From Spongiibacteraceae bacterium (lineage in GTDB: Bacteria > Pseudomonadota > Gammaproteobacteria > Pseudomonadales > Spongiibacteraceae): a stretch of 56,517 bases of DNA. The DNA lies in contig PAKT01000111.1 in NCBI GenBank assembly GCA_002710725.1, positions 1 through 56,517 of the forward strand, in the 5' to 3' direction. Shown piece after piece: positions 19,132-26,993 of the stretch (the stretch's first letter is position 1; each line of letters starts with the position of its first letter). The notes beneath the pieces were generated by a model. That model was not told the DNA's origin and ran no database searches. It saw only the letters and a list, made by a program, of their open reading frames with translations. The position numbers and the translations under genes are program-made.

Positions 19132-20262
19132 ATGGATTTTTCACTGACAGAAGAACAGCAATTACTCAAAGACAGCGTCGAGAAATTTGTTGCTAGCCAA
19201 TACAACCCGCAACAACGCGAGGCCCTGCTTCACGCTGACGCGGCATTTAGCGCGGACCACTGGAAAACTTTCGCCGAACTCGGCTGGCTGACCATTCCGT
19301 TTGCCGAAGAGCAAGGGGGTTTTGGTGGTGGTATTGTGGAATCCGCGATTGTGATGGAAGCCTTTGGCAGCGCACTTGTACTGGAGCCCTTCGTGGATAC
19401 TGTGTTGTTGTGCGGCCAGCTGCTGGCGCGCAGCGACAATGCGGCTCTGTGCGAGCAGTACCTTAATCCGTTGATGGCGGGCGAGTTGCACGGTGGTCTG
19501 GCATGGCAGGAACGCAGTACCCGAAATCATCTGAATCACTGCTCCACGAAAGCAAAGACCGACGGAAAGGATTTTTTTATCAGCGGTGAAAAGGTATTGG
19601 TGAGCAATGCCGACGCAGACCTTCTGGTTGTCACTGCGCGCTTATCCGGGGAGACAGATGCTGTCGATGGTATTGCGCTGATAGCCGTACCATTGGACTG
19701 TGAGGGGGTGAGAACGCAGCGACTGCGCCTGATGGACGGTCGCGAAGCCCTGAATGTGGTGTTCGACAATTGTCGGGTACCTGCCCAAAACCTGATCAGC
19801 GACGACGGCCTGGAATTAGCTCAGCAGGTTGTCGATGAAGCGCTGGTGGCGCTGGGCGCTGAGGCCGTTGGGGCGATGGATTATCTCTATAAAGCCACCG
19901 TTGAATACAGCAAGACGCGCAAGCAGTTTGGTCAGCCCATCGGCAAATTCCAAGCGCTGCAGCATCGCATGGTAGATATGTTTATGCACACAGAACAGTG
20001 CCGTTCAATGCTGATTGCGGCGCTGTGTGCGGTGTCCGATAACAGCCCGGAAAAAACTCAGGCAATCGCTGCCCTGAAAACGATGGTTGGCAAATATGGG
20101 CGTCAGGTCGCCGAGGAGGCTGTTCAGCTGCACGGCGGTATGGGCGTGACTCATGAAATGAATATCGGACATTATCTCAAGCGGCTTATGATGATTGATG
20201 CCTGCTTTGGCGATGCGCTGGTGCACAGGCGTCGCTATTGCGAGCTTAACTACGCCGCCTAG
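19132..20262 (+). CDS. Acyl-CoA dehydrogenase, small-subunit type of a paired enzyme
   Basis: A 376-residue acyl-CoA dehydrogenase family protein beginning MDFSLTEEQQLLKDSVEKFV. Recognisable parts are WLTIPFAEEQGGFGGG, the middle beta domain, EYSKTRKQFGQPIGKFQALQHRMVDMF and the FAD-site loop AVQLHGGMGVTHEMNIGHYLKR. The usual catalytic Glu loop is not conserved (MMIDACFGDAL), which fits a partner subunit whose active site is completed by the preceding gene product. GGAGGCGAC lies before ATG 19132. It is co-transcribed with the large subunit (8 bp gap) and the acyl-CoA ligase (45 bp gap). Confidence 0.9.
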   Translation: MDFSLTEEQQLLKDSVEKFVASQYNPQQREALLHADAAFSADHWKTFAELGWLTIPFAEEQGGFGGGIVESAIVMEAFGSALVLEPFVDTVLLCGQLLARSDNAALCEQYLNPLMAGELHGGLAWQERSTRNHLNHCSTKAKTDGKDFFISGEKVLVSNADADLLVVTARLSGETDAVDGIALIAVPLDCEGVRTQRLRLMDGREALNVVFDNCRVPAQNLISDDGLELAQQVVDEALVALGAEAVGAMDYLYKATVEYSKTRKQFGQPIGKFQALQHRMVDMFMHTEQCRSMLIAALCAVSDNSPEKTQAIAALKTMVGKYGRQVAEEAVQLHGGMGVTHEMNIGHYLKRLMMIDACFGDALVHRRRYCELNYAA

Positions 20263-20307
20263 AGCCACATGGCGGCGAGCACCCCACAACAATAAGAGGA
20301 CGGGAAT

Positions 20308-21858
20308 ATGTCGTTGTTTTACAGTTTGACCGATCATCTGGATTTTCACGCTCAGGTGCGTGGCGATACTTTGCTGGCAAGCGACGATAAGCAAACGCTG
20401 AACTTCGCTGAAGCCAAGCGCCGGGTTGATCGCATTGCCGGCGCGATGGAAGCCTCAGGTCTCGGTGCCGGCGATCGGGTGGGCATTCTGGCTAAAAATT
20501 CAGTCGATAACCTGTGTACCTTTCTTGCTTGCGCCCGACTGGGGGTAGTCGCAGTCGGGTTGAACTATCGCCTGACTCAGCCGGAAGTGGAGTTCATTGC
20601 CAACGATGCGGAAATCAAACACCTGTTTTTCGACGCAGAGTTTGACGGTTTACGCGGCGACTACCTTCGCGCACAACCGGGCGTGTGCTATGACGCCGAC
20701 CGCGCCCCGAATTTCGACAAATGGATAGAGCAGGGTGAGCCAGTCACCGACTCACGTGCGGGTGGCGACGATGTTCTTTTTCAGATGTATACCAGCGGCA
20801 CCACCGGTCTGCCGAAAGGGGTGTTGATCACCCATCGCAATGTATTGCTGGTCACTTATCAGGGCCCCATGACGACAGGCAAGGGGCACCGTGTTGGTGA
20901 GAAGGGATTGGTGGTCGCGCCCTTGTTTCACGCGGTGGGGCTGGTGGGCGCCCTGATGGGTGTGATTTACGGCGGCACCATGATTATCCATCGCGACTAC
21001 GATCCGGTGGGTATGATCGATACGCTCGAGAAAGAGCAGATCAATACCACGGCGGTGATTCCTGTCATGCTGCAGTTTTCCATTATCTGCGTGCCGGATA
21101 TCGCCGAGCGGGATTTCTCCAACCTGCACACCATTAACTATGGTGCCTCGCCCATCGCTGAAGACTTGCTCCGGCAGTGTATGGACATCTTCAAGTGCGA
21201 TTTTATACAGGGTTACGGCCAGACTGAGGCAACGCTGGCGCTTACCTTCCTGACCGCTGACGATCATCGCGCGGCGCTCAATGATAAACCGCAGCTGCTG
21301 CGCTCCTGCGGACGCGCGGTCTTCGGCACTGAGATTCGTATTGTGGACGAGGATGGCAACACTCTGCCCACGGGCGAGATTGGCGAAATTGTGGCGAGCG
21401 GTCCGCAGTTGATGAAGGGGTATTGGAAGCGCGATGACGCGACGGGCAAAACTATTGTTGATGGCTGGCTGCATACTGGCGACGCTGGCCGGATGGATGC
21501 CGAGGGTTACGTTTACATCCAAGATCGGGTCAAAGACATGATCATTTCCGGCGGCGAAAATATCTATCCTGCCGAATTGGAAAATGTCTTGATGTCGCAC
21601 CCTGCGATACAGGATGCGGCAGTGATTGGCGTTTCTGACGAACAGTGGGGAGAGGTGCCCCTTGCGGTGCTGGTCAGCACGGGACAGCAGGAACTGACGG
21701 CAGAAGACTTGGTGGCTTTCTGTCGGGACAAGCTCGCAGGTTACAAAATACCGCGTCAGCTGGCCTATGTGGAGGCGCTGCCGCGCAACCCCACCGGCAA
21801 GATCCTGAAAAAAGATCTGCGCGAACAGTTTCGCGATCGAATGAAAAACACCGCTTAA
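20308..21858 (+). CDS. Acyl-CoA synthetase (AMP-dependent fatty-acid/aromatic-acid CoA ligase)
   Basis: A 516-residue ANL-superfamily ligase that activates a carboxylic acid to its CoA thioester via an acyl-AMP. The P-loop-like motif YTSGTTGLPKG is at about 161-171, the adenine motif is GYGQTEA, the hinge region is GWLHTGD followed by DRVKDMIISGGENIYPAELE, and the C-terminal catalytic Lys lies in NPTGKILKK (K498). GAGGA precedes ATG 20308. As third gene of the acyl-CoA dehydrogenase operon it probably makes the CoA ester those enzymes oxidise. It resembles FadD3/medium-chain ligases; chain specificity cannot be read from sequence. Confidence 0.93.
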   Translation: MSLFYSLTDHLDFHAQVRGDTLLASDDKQTLNFAEAKRRVDRIAGAMEASGLGAGDRVGILAKNSVDNLCTFLACARLGVVAVGLNYRLTQPEVEFIANDAEIKHLFFDAEFDGLRGDYLRAQPGVCYDADRAPNFDKWIEQGEPVTDSRAGGDDVLFQMYTSGTTGLPKGVLITHRNVLLVTYQGPMTTGKGHRVGEKGLVVAPLFHAVGLVGALMGVIYGGTMIIHRDYDPVGMIDTLEKEQINTTAVIPVMLQFSIICVPDIAERDFSNLHTINYGASPIAEDLLRQCMDIFKCDFIQGYGQTEATLALTFLTADDHRAALNDKPQLLRSCGRAVFGTEIRIVDEDGNTLPTGEIGEIVASGPQLMKGYWKRDDATGKTIVDGWLHTGDAGRMDAEGYVYIQDRVKDMIISGGENIYPAELENVLMSHPAIQDAAVIGVSDEQWGEVPLAVLVSTGQQELTAEDLVAFCRDKLAGYKIPRQLAYVEALPRNPTGKILKKDLREQFRDRMKNTA

Positions 21859-21864
21859 TCTGAA

Positions 21865-22068
21865 TCAGAGCAGCAAGCGCTTGCCGATTTCAAAGGCCAG
21901 GTAAGCCCACAGAACAATACACACGATCAACCCGAGCGGGCCGCGTTTTTGCTCCTCTTCGGTATCGTCCTTGCTCGCAATCCTCGCGGAGCCGCAGGCA
22001 GGGCAGCGGCCCTGCTTGAACTTGCGACCCTGGTAACTGCAGTCCTGGCACTGGTATCCCAAGGGCAT
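21865..22068 (-). CDS. Small zinc-ribbon membrane protein
   Basis: A 67-residue protein. An N-terminal rubredoxin-like zinc ribbon has CQDC (about residue 7) and CPAC (about residue 22), then an acidic linker DDTEEEQKR and one C-terminal membrane span (GPLGLIVCIVLWAYLAFEIG). The four-Cys pattern and the hydrophobic tail make it a believable gene despite its size. It is convergent with the acyl-CoA ligase, with only 6 bp between stops, and lies just downstream of the LysR gene. Function unknown; it could be a membrane-tethered adaptor. Confidence 0.7.
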   Translation of the reverse strand: MPLGYQCQDCSYQGRKFKQGRCPACGSARIASKDDTEEEQKRGPLGLIVCIVLWAYLAFEIGKRLLL

Positions 22069-22115
22069 AGGATTTCCCTTCTTATTATGTGTTGTGGTCG
22101 CTTATTCGAGCCGCC

Positions 22116-23054
22116 TTATTTAAGAACGTACTCTCCATAGGCGTCGATATTTTCTTCCAGTTCGCGCGCCGATACCCGCCCCTCCAGGGCGGGAATGCGC
22201 GGCTCGATAGCTTCCAGCATGAAGTCCCGAAATATACGGATGCGAGCGGTGGTGCGCAAATCGATATGCGACAGCACCCAGAAACCCATGGGCTCATCCA
22301 CATGCTCGCAGGGAATACGGGTCAGCAAGGGATCCATTTCACCCAGGCCGGTTGGCAGCTGTGCGATGCCGTGGCCGTGGCGTACGAGATCGTGGGTCAC
22401 ATTGAGCGAATTGACGCGATAGCGTATCGGCAGATCGGGAAAGCCTTTTTCTTTCCACTGGGGCAGGGGGCGGCGCTGATCTGACAGCCACATAATAGCG
22501 CCCACGTTGCGATCGCCCTTGCTCAAGCTCTCAGCCAGTTCCCGAGTGCCGTAAATCCCGTAGGCGAAATCGGCTATCTTCTTGCCCAGCACGTTGGGTG
22601 GCGGATCATTGGTGACCCGAAACGCAATGTCCGCCTCATGGACCGACAGGTTGAAGGGATCTTCCGACGAGATCAGCTCAATGGTGATATCCGGATACTT
22701 TTCGCAAAAGGCCTTCAACGCCGGCTGCAAGACCCGCTGAATGGTCAAATCCACCGCAGTGACTTTAAGGGTGCCGCTCAGTTCCTGGCTGTCGGCCAGT
22801 ACCTGGCGTTGAATCGTGTTTACCTCATCGGCAATGGCTTCCGCTGACTTCAGTACCTGCTCGCCAACCGGGGTTATCAACCAGCCCGCGGTGGAGCGGT
22901 CAAACAGCCGGACGTTGAGCTGTTTCTCGAGTGCGGAAATACGCCGCGAGACCGTCGTGTGATTGACGTCCAGTGCGCGGGCCGCTGCGGTCACCGAGCC
23001 CTCCCGAACAACGGCCAGGCAATACTGAATATCGTTCCAATCGAGGTTCTGCAT
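22116..23054 (-). CDS. LysR-family transcriptional regulator
   Basis: A 312-residue LysR protein. The N-terminal winged helix-turn-helix reads WNDIQYCLAVVREGSVTAAARALDVNHTTVSRRISALEKQLNVRLFDRS, and the C-terminal periplasmic-binding-protein-like effector domain runs from about residue 90. The VNHTTVSRRI recognition helix is of the kind often seen in GcvA-like or amino-acid-responsive members. It is divergent from the small secreted-protein gene at 23168, a natural candidate target given the usual LysR arrangement. The effector is unknown. Confidence 0.92.
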   Translation of the reverse strand: MQNLDWNDIQYCLAVVREGSVTAAARALDVNHTTVSRRISALEKQLNVRLFDRSTAGWLITPVGEQVLKSAEAIADEVNTIQRQVLADSQELSGTLKVTAVDLTIQRVLQPALKAFCEKYPDITIELISSEDPFNLSVHEADIAFRVTNDPPPNVLGKKIADFAYGIYGTRELAESLSKGDRNVGAIMWLSDQRRPLPQWKEKGFPDLPIRYRVNSLNVTHDLVRHGHGIAQLPTGLGEMDPLLTRIPCEHVDEPMGFWVLSHIDLRTTARIRIFRDFMLEAIEPRIPALEGRVSARELEENIDAYGEYVLK

Positions 23055-23167
23055 ATGCGCACACCTATTCTGCCAAAACGGCTATTCCCGTGTATGATTG
23101 CAGATAGTAACGTGGTCACCGTGGCAAACACAAGCGCCATCCAAACAAAGATGATGAGGACTGGGAC

Positions 23168-23458
23168 ATGAACACACTGACAAAACTGACCGCTACGCTT
23201 TCCACCGCACTGCTGCTGAGCAGCCCGACTTTCGCCGGTACTTCTGTCAATGACATGGCAAGTATCTGCAAGGCCGGCGCGCTGGATCAATTTAACAAAT
23301 CCGAGCCCGCCCGCGTGAAATTCAAAGGCGTATCAGGCCCGCGTTCTGCCAAAACCGTGCGCCTGCAGGTGTTTCCTCAGGACGGAGACTCTTTCAACGC
23401 TATCTGCGAGCTGAACACCAAGACGGGCGAAATTCTTTCCCTGTCACGCCAGAGCTGA
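23168..23458 (+). CDS. Small secreted hypothetical protein
   Basis: A 96-residue protein with a good signal peptide (MNTLTKLTATLSTALLLSSPTFA, cleavage near residue 23) and a mature part of about 73 residues. The two mature Cys (ASICKAG, NAICELN) could form a disulphide. The mature sequence RVKFKGVSGPRSAKTVRLQVFPQDGDSFNAICELNTKTGEI looks like a small beta-rich domain. GAGGA precedes ATG 23168 and a strong terminator follows, so it is a real monocistronic gene. I do not recognise the family. It is divergent from the LysR gene. Confidence 0.75.
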   Translation: MNTLTKLTATLSTALLLSSPTFAGTSVNDMASICKAGALDQFNKSEPARVKFKGVSGPRSAKTVRLQVFPQDGDSFNAICELNTKTGEILSLSRQS

Positions 23459-23491
23459 CAGGCTGCCATCCAGGCTCCCGATTATGGGACA

Positions 23492-23515
23492 CCCCGCGCA
23501 AGCGGGGTTTTTTTT
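23492..23515 (+). terminator. Intrinsic terminator of the small secreted-protein gene
   Basis: A stem CCCCGC/GCGGGG with GCAA tetraloop (23492-23507) is followed by eight T. It also shows that the in-frame upstream extension of the next gene is not coding. Confidence 0.92.
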
Positions 23516-23621
23516 GTGTCGCAACCCTACGCTTGATCGAATATTCGCTATCACTGCAGTTGATAGCAGGCCGTCAATTACTGCCGTAATCTCAAGGTTT
23601 CAGGCCCGACCCGGAGCTGCC

Positions 23622-24365
23622 ATGAGCAAAGATCGGTTTTCCCATGCGTCCGACGACTACCAGCGATATCGCCCCCGCTACTCCTCCTCGTTATTTAATG
23701 AAATAGCCGGGCTGGCTGGGCGGCATGAGCTGGCCTGGGATTGTGGTTGTGGCAGCGGTCAGGCCAGTGTGGCCCTGGCGCAGTATTTTCAGCGGGTGCT
23801 GGCGACGGACTTGAGCTTTGCCCAAGTCTTGGAGGCACCTTCCCACAAAGGGATTCACTACGCCGCGGCGCGGGCTGAGCAGCCGCCCCTGGGGGCTGAA
23901 AGTGTTGATCTGATTCTAGTCGCCCAGGCTTTGCACTGGTTTGATTTTCAGTCTTTTTTTGCAGAAGTGGAGCGGGTGCTGCGCCATCGGGGTGTCTTTG
24001 TGGCGGTAACCTACAACCTGTTGACCGTCGCGCCGGAAATTGACGCGCTTGTACACGAGCTTTATTTCGATCTGTTGAAGGGATGCTGGGATGCCGAGCG
24101 CCGCCACGTCGAAGAGGCCTACCGCAATATACCGCTCCCCTATGAGCCGATTCCGGGTGCTGGCGCGGGGCACAGTCTTCAGGCGCAATGGAGTGTGGAT
24201 CATCTCTTGGGCTACCTGCGAACCTGGTCCGGGGTTAAGCAATATCAGAGCCGCTACGCCAAAGACCCTGTGGCGTTTGTTGAGCCCGCCCTGCGCGCCG
24301 CCTGGCAGGATGGCGAACGAGCGGTGGACTGGCCGCTGACGGCACTGGTCAGGCGTAAACCCTGA
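23622..24365 (+). CDS. Class I SAM-dependent methyltransferase
   Basis: A 247-residue methyltransferase of the UbiE/TAM-like group. Motif I is LAWDCGCGSGQASVALA, followed by VLATDLS, then AEQPPLGAESVDLILVAQALHWFDF as motifs II/post-II, and ERVLRHRGVFVAVTYN. ATG 23622 (MSKDRFSHASDDYQRYRP) has GGAG upstream. The longer frame from 23484 would run through the terminator hairpin and is rejected. Trans-aconitate methyltransferase-like proteins share this layout, but the substrate is not determined. It is convergent with the AraC gene, with 6 bp between stops. Confidence 0.85.
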   Translation: MSKDRFSHASDDYQRYRPRYSSSLFNEIAGLAGRHELAWDCGCGSGQASVALAQYFQRVLATDLSFAQVLEAPSHKGIHYAAARAEQPPLGAESVDLILVAQALHWFDFQSFFAEVERVLRHRGVFVAVTYNLLTVAPEIDALVHELYFDLLKGCWDAERRHVEEAYRNIPLPYEPIPGAGAGHSLQAQWSVDHLLGYLRTWSGVKQYQSRYAKDPVAFVEPALRAAWQDGERAVDWPLTALVRRKP

Positions 24366-24371
24366 GGGCGC

Positions 24372-25367
24372 TCAGGGTTCCCTCTGGCGCCGGTAGCTAT
24401 TGGGCGGCATGCCGGTCCAGCTTTTGAATGACCGGATAAAGGCGCTTGGTTCGGAAAAGCCTAGCTCATAGGAAATTTCCTGCACGCTGCGATCCGACTG
24501 TTCGAGCAGGTCAATGGCGGTATCCCGCAGTAATTCGTTGCGAATCTGCCTGAAATCACAGCCTTCCTCGCGCAGTCGGCGGCGCAGGGTCTGAGGCGTC
24601 AGGCCAAGGGAATGGGCTATCTGGTCGTAGCTGGGGGCATGAGGCAGGCTGTTGCGAATATAGCGGCGAATACGCTCGGTATAGCTTTTCTGGTGGGTCG
24701 GCATAAACAACAGGTTGTAGGGCAGCTGGCGCAGCAGGGCCTCCAGTTCTTCGCGGCTTTTTATCAATGGCAGGTTGAGCAGACGCTCTTCGAAGATCAG
24801 CTCCGTCAATGGTTGCTCAAAACGTGTCGGACTGAAAAAGAGGTAATGGTATTCGTCGCGATAGCGGGGCGCCGGGTGTTGGCAATGTACCGCCTGCAGT
24901 GGCAGCGGCGTGCCCACCAGCCAGCTCATAAAGCGGTGTGTGAGCATCAGGTGTTGCTCAACCACCCACGGTGCCAGAGGGGCGCTGGCGTGCATCTGAT
25001 ACCGCGCGAGCTGGCCGTCGCAGACCAGTTTGAGCGAATACCCGGTTTCAAACAGACTGGTAAAGCGTATCTGGCGTTTTACCGCGCCGCCCAGGTCGAC
25101 GCCTTCGCTGGCGTACTCTGCCATCACCCGGTAGGTGCCCAGCGGCAGAGGACGAGAAAAATGACCCACCGCTTCGTCGGCGGACAGCTTCATTGCCTGA
25201 CGGCTGAGTTGTGCGAACTGGGCGGGTGAGATTCGCGCTTTTTCCTGATCGAGAATAGCCGGACTTATGCCCGCCGACTGCAGCAAGGCTTCACGGCTGC
25301 AGTCAGGCGAATCAAAATGTTCCAGCATGGCATGCACGAAGCAGACAGAGATGGTGCGGCTGTTCAC
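24372..25367 (-). CDS. AraC-family transcriptional regulator
   Basis: A 331-residue regulator with an N-terminal ligand/dimerisation domain of the PF12625 (OruR/ArgR-like AraC) type and a C-terminal double helix-turn-helix at about residues 235-328. Diagnostic C-terminal segments are YDQIAHSLGLTPQTLRRRLREEGCDFRQIRNELLRDTAIDLL and RSVQEISYELGFSEPSAFIRSFKSWTGMPPNSYR. It is divergent from the SDR gene. The shared 42-bp element at 25409-25450 begins 41 bp before its start codon, so it probably regulates itself, the SDR and, through copy 1, the acyl-CoA dehydrogenase operon. Confidence 0.93.
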   Translation of the reverse strand: MNSRTISVCFVHAMLEHFDSPDCSREALLQSAGISPAILDQEKARISPAQFAQLSRQAMKLSADEAVGHFSRPLPLGTYRVMAEYASEGVDLGGAVKRQIRFTSLFETGYSLKLVCDGQLARYQMHASAPLAPWVVEQHLMLTHRFMSWLVGTPLPLQAVHCQHPAPRYRDEYHYLFFSPTRFEQPLTELIFEERLLNLPLIKSREELEALLRQLPYNLLFMPTHQKSYTERIRRYIRNSLPHAPSYDQIAHSLGLTPQTLRRRLREEGCDFRQIRNELLRDTAIDLLEQSDRSVQEISYELGFSEPSAFIRSFKSWTGMPPNSYRRQREP

Positions 25368-25408
25368 GCGATTCCCTAGTAAGGTGATTGAGCGAAAGAG
25401 TCATCCTA

Positions 25409-25450
25409 TGTAACAAAATATCAATCTAATGTCACTGGCCGTCATTGTTC
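25409..25450 (+). promoter_or_regulatory. Predicted operator/promoter element, copy 2 (shared with 17847-17888)
   Basis: It starts TGTAACAAA, has TCAA and ATGTCA at the same offsets, and ends GTCATTGTTC. 32 of 42 positions match copy 1. It lies between the divergent araC-type gene and the SDR gene, ending 126 bp before the SDR start. Its position beside an AraC gene is the reason to think that protein binds it. Confidence 0.65.
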
Positions 25451-25576
25451 GGCATTGCCAGCGACGACAAGCTATGGCAGCGTAATCAACCCGCCGCAGC
25501 TTGCCGGTCAGGCTTGCCAATGCCGCTGTGTCGCTGCGAGCAGAATTTTTATAATTGTTTGATAGAGGGAAAGTTT

Positions 25577-26350
25577 ATGGATATCAATGGCAAGGTGGCG
25601 ATTGTTACCGGCGGCGCTTCCGGATTGGGCGAAGCGACTGTGCGGGCCTATGTTGAGAAAGGTGCCAAGGTCGCCATTTTCGATCTGAACGAAGAGCGCG
25701 CTCAAAATATTATCAGTGAGCTGGGCGGCGAAAAAGTCAGCTTTTATCAAGTGAATGTGGCGGACGAAGCGTCCGTGAAAGCGGCGATTGACGGCGTAAT
25801 GCAAAGCTGGGGCGCCATCCATATCTGCAACAACTACGCCGGTATTGGTAATGCGGTCAAAACCCTGAGTAAGAACGGTCCCTTCCCGCTGGACTCCTAC
25901 AAGCAGGTTATCGAAGTCAATCTGATCGGCACCTTCAATGTTGCCCGGCTGGCCGCTGAGCAGATCGCGAAAAATGAACCCTACGACGGTGCCAGTGCCC
26001 GCGGTGTGATCATCAATACCGCATCGGTGGCTGCCTATGAAGGGCAAATCGGGCAGGTGGCCTACAGCTCGTCCAAGGGCGGCGTGGTCGGCATGACCGT
26101 TCCGATGGCGCGTGACCTGGCATCCTACGGTATCCGGGTAAATACCATCGTGCCCGGCCTGATTCACACGCCGCTGTTTGAGATGATCCCGGAAGAGGCC
26201 TATAAGTCCCTTGAGGCCAGCGTAGTGAACCCGAAACGTCTGGGGCGCCCCGAAGAAATCGCCCACCTGTCGGTGATGATTGCCGAAAACGAGTATATGA
26301 ACGCCGAATGCATCCGTCTGGATGGCGGTATTCGCATGCAGCCCCGTTAA
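25577..26350 (+). CDS. Short-chain dehydrogenase/reductase, 3-hydroxyacyl-CoA dehydrogenase-like
   Basis: A 257-residue classical SDR. The cofactor motif is TGGASGLG (11-18), followed by an acidic residue after beta-2 (FDLNEE, suggesting NAD rather than NADP). NNYAG replaces the usual NNAG, and the catalytic residues are N115, S150, Y163 and K167 (YSSSK). The sequence resembles HSD10/type II 3-hydroxyacyl-CoA dehydrogenases. ATG 25577 has GAGGGA upstream; an upstream in-frame extension to 25445 crosses the operator and is rejected. It probably takes the beta-oxidation step after dehydrogenation and hydration of the acyl-CoA made by the 17.9-21.9 kb operon. No hydratase or thiolase is in the window. 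Confidence 0.88.
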   Translation: MDINGKVAIVTGGASGLGEATVRAYVEKGAKVAIFDLNEERAQNIISELGGEKVSFYQVNVADEASVKAAIDGVMQSWGAIHICNNYAGIGNAVKTLSKNGPFPLDSYKQVIEVNLIGTFNVARLAAEQIAKNEPYDGASARGVIINTASVAAYEGQIGQVAYSSSKGGVVGMTVPMARDLASYGIRVNTIVPGLIHTPLFEMIPEEAYKSLEASVVNPKRLGRPEEIAHLSVMIAENEYMNAECIRLDGGIRMQPR

Positions 26351-26374
26351 TCATTTTCCGACCTTGCCCTGTAC

Positions 26375-26408
26375 GCCGGCGCACCAGCGCCGGCCATACC
26401 TTATGGCC
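26375..26408 (+). other. Two overlapping, mutually exclusive hairpins before the molybdenum hydroxylase genes
   Basis: Hairpin 1 is GCCGGCGC/GCGCCGGC with ACCA loop (26375-26394). Hairpin 2 is GGCCATA/TATGGCC with CCT loop (26392-26408). They share bases 26392-26394, so both cannot be fully formed at once. No T-run follows. They may end SDR transcripts or act in the leader of the next operon; no function is shown. Confidence 0.5.
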
Positions 26409-26507
26409 GCGCACCCGAAAATGTGATGTGACGGCTAGCAACATGGTGGGCACCTCGCTACCATTCTTGCCCAGCATTTCCAATAACAGTCACGATGTGG
26501 GGTGGCA

Positions 26508-26993
26508 ATGACTACACCGGCTCCCAGAGAAACCTTTGCGCTTTCGGTTAACGGCCGGGTTGAGCAGACCGATGTCAGCCCGGATAAGCCCTTGCTGTGG
26601 GTATTGCGTGACGAGCTTGATCTGAAAGGGTCAAAATACGGCTGTGGCCGGGCCTTGTGCGGCGCCTGCACCGTGCATGTGGACGGCCAGCCGACCCGCG
26701 CCTGTGTAACGCCTGTCAAGGCGGTGGCTGGGAAATCAGTGACCACCATTGAGGCCTTGAGTGAGACCGAGCTGGGTGCACGAGTGCAGCGAGCCTGGAC
26801 CAGTCTGAATGTTCCCCAGTGCGGTTACTGCCAGTCCGGCCAGATTATGGCCGTGGTCGCACTCCTGAAAGCGATACCCGCGCCCACTGACCCGCAAATC
26901 GACGAGGCCCTGTCGGGCAATATCTGCCGCTGCGGTATGTACCCGCGTATTCGCAAGGCGGTTCACGAATTGGCAGCGGGAGGCTTTGCATGA
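26508..26993 (+). CDS. (2Fe-2S) subunit of isoquinoline 1-oxidoreductase-type molybdenum hydroxylase
   Basis: A 161-residue small subunit of the xanthine-oxidase family. The plant-type [2Fe-2S] cluster uses [17 protein letters not shown] plus the later Cys in TRACVTP, and the second cluster uses [10 protein letters not shown] and [13 protein letters not shown]. It passes electrons from the molybdenum site to an acceptor. ATG 26508 is preferred because GGGG lies five bases upstream; GTG 26502 is the alternative. It has no signal peptide and may be exported with the Tat-bearing large subunit. Its TGA overlaps the ATG of that gene, so they are coupled. Confidence 0.93.
   Translation: MTTPAPRETFALSVNGRVEQTDVSPDKPLLWVLRDELDLKGSKYGCGRALCGACTVHVDGQPTRACVTPVKAVAGKSVTTIEALSETELGARVQRAWTSLNVPQCGYCQSGQIMAVVALLKAIPAPTDPQIDEALSGNICRCGMYPRIRKAVHELAAGGFA

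Noticed and set aside
23484-23621. N-terminal extension of the methyltransferase
   Set aside because: It runs through a strong terminator hairpin; ATG 23622 with GGAG is better.
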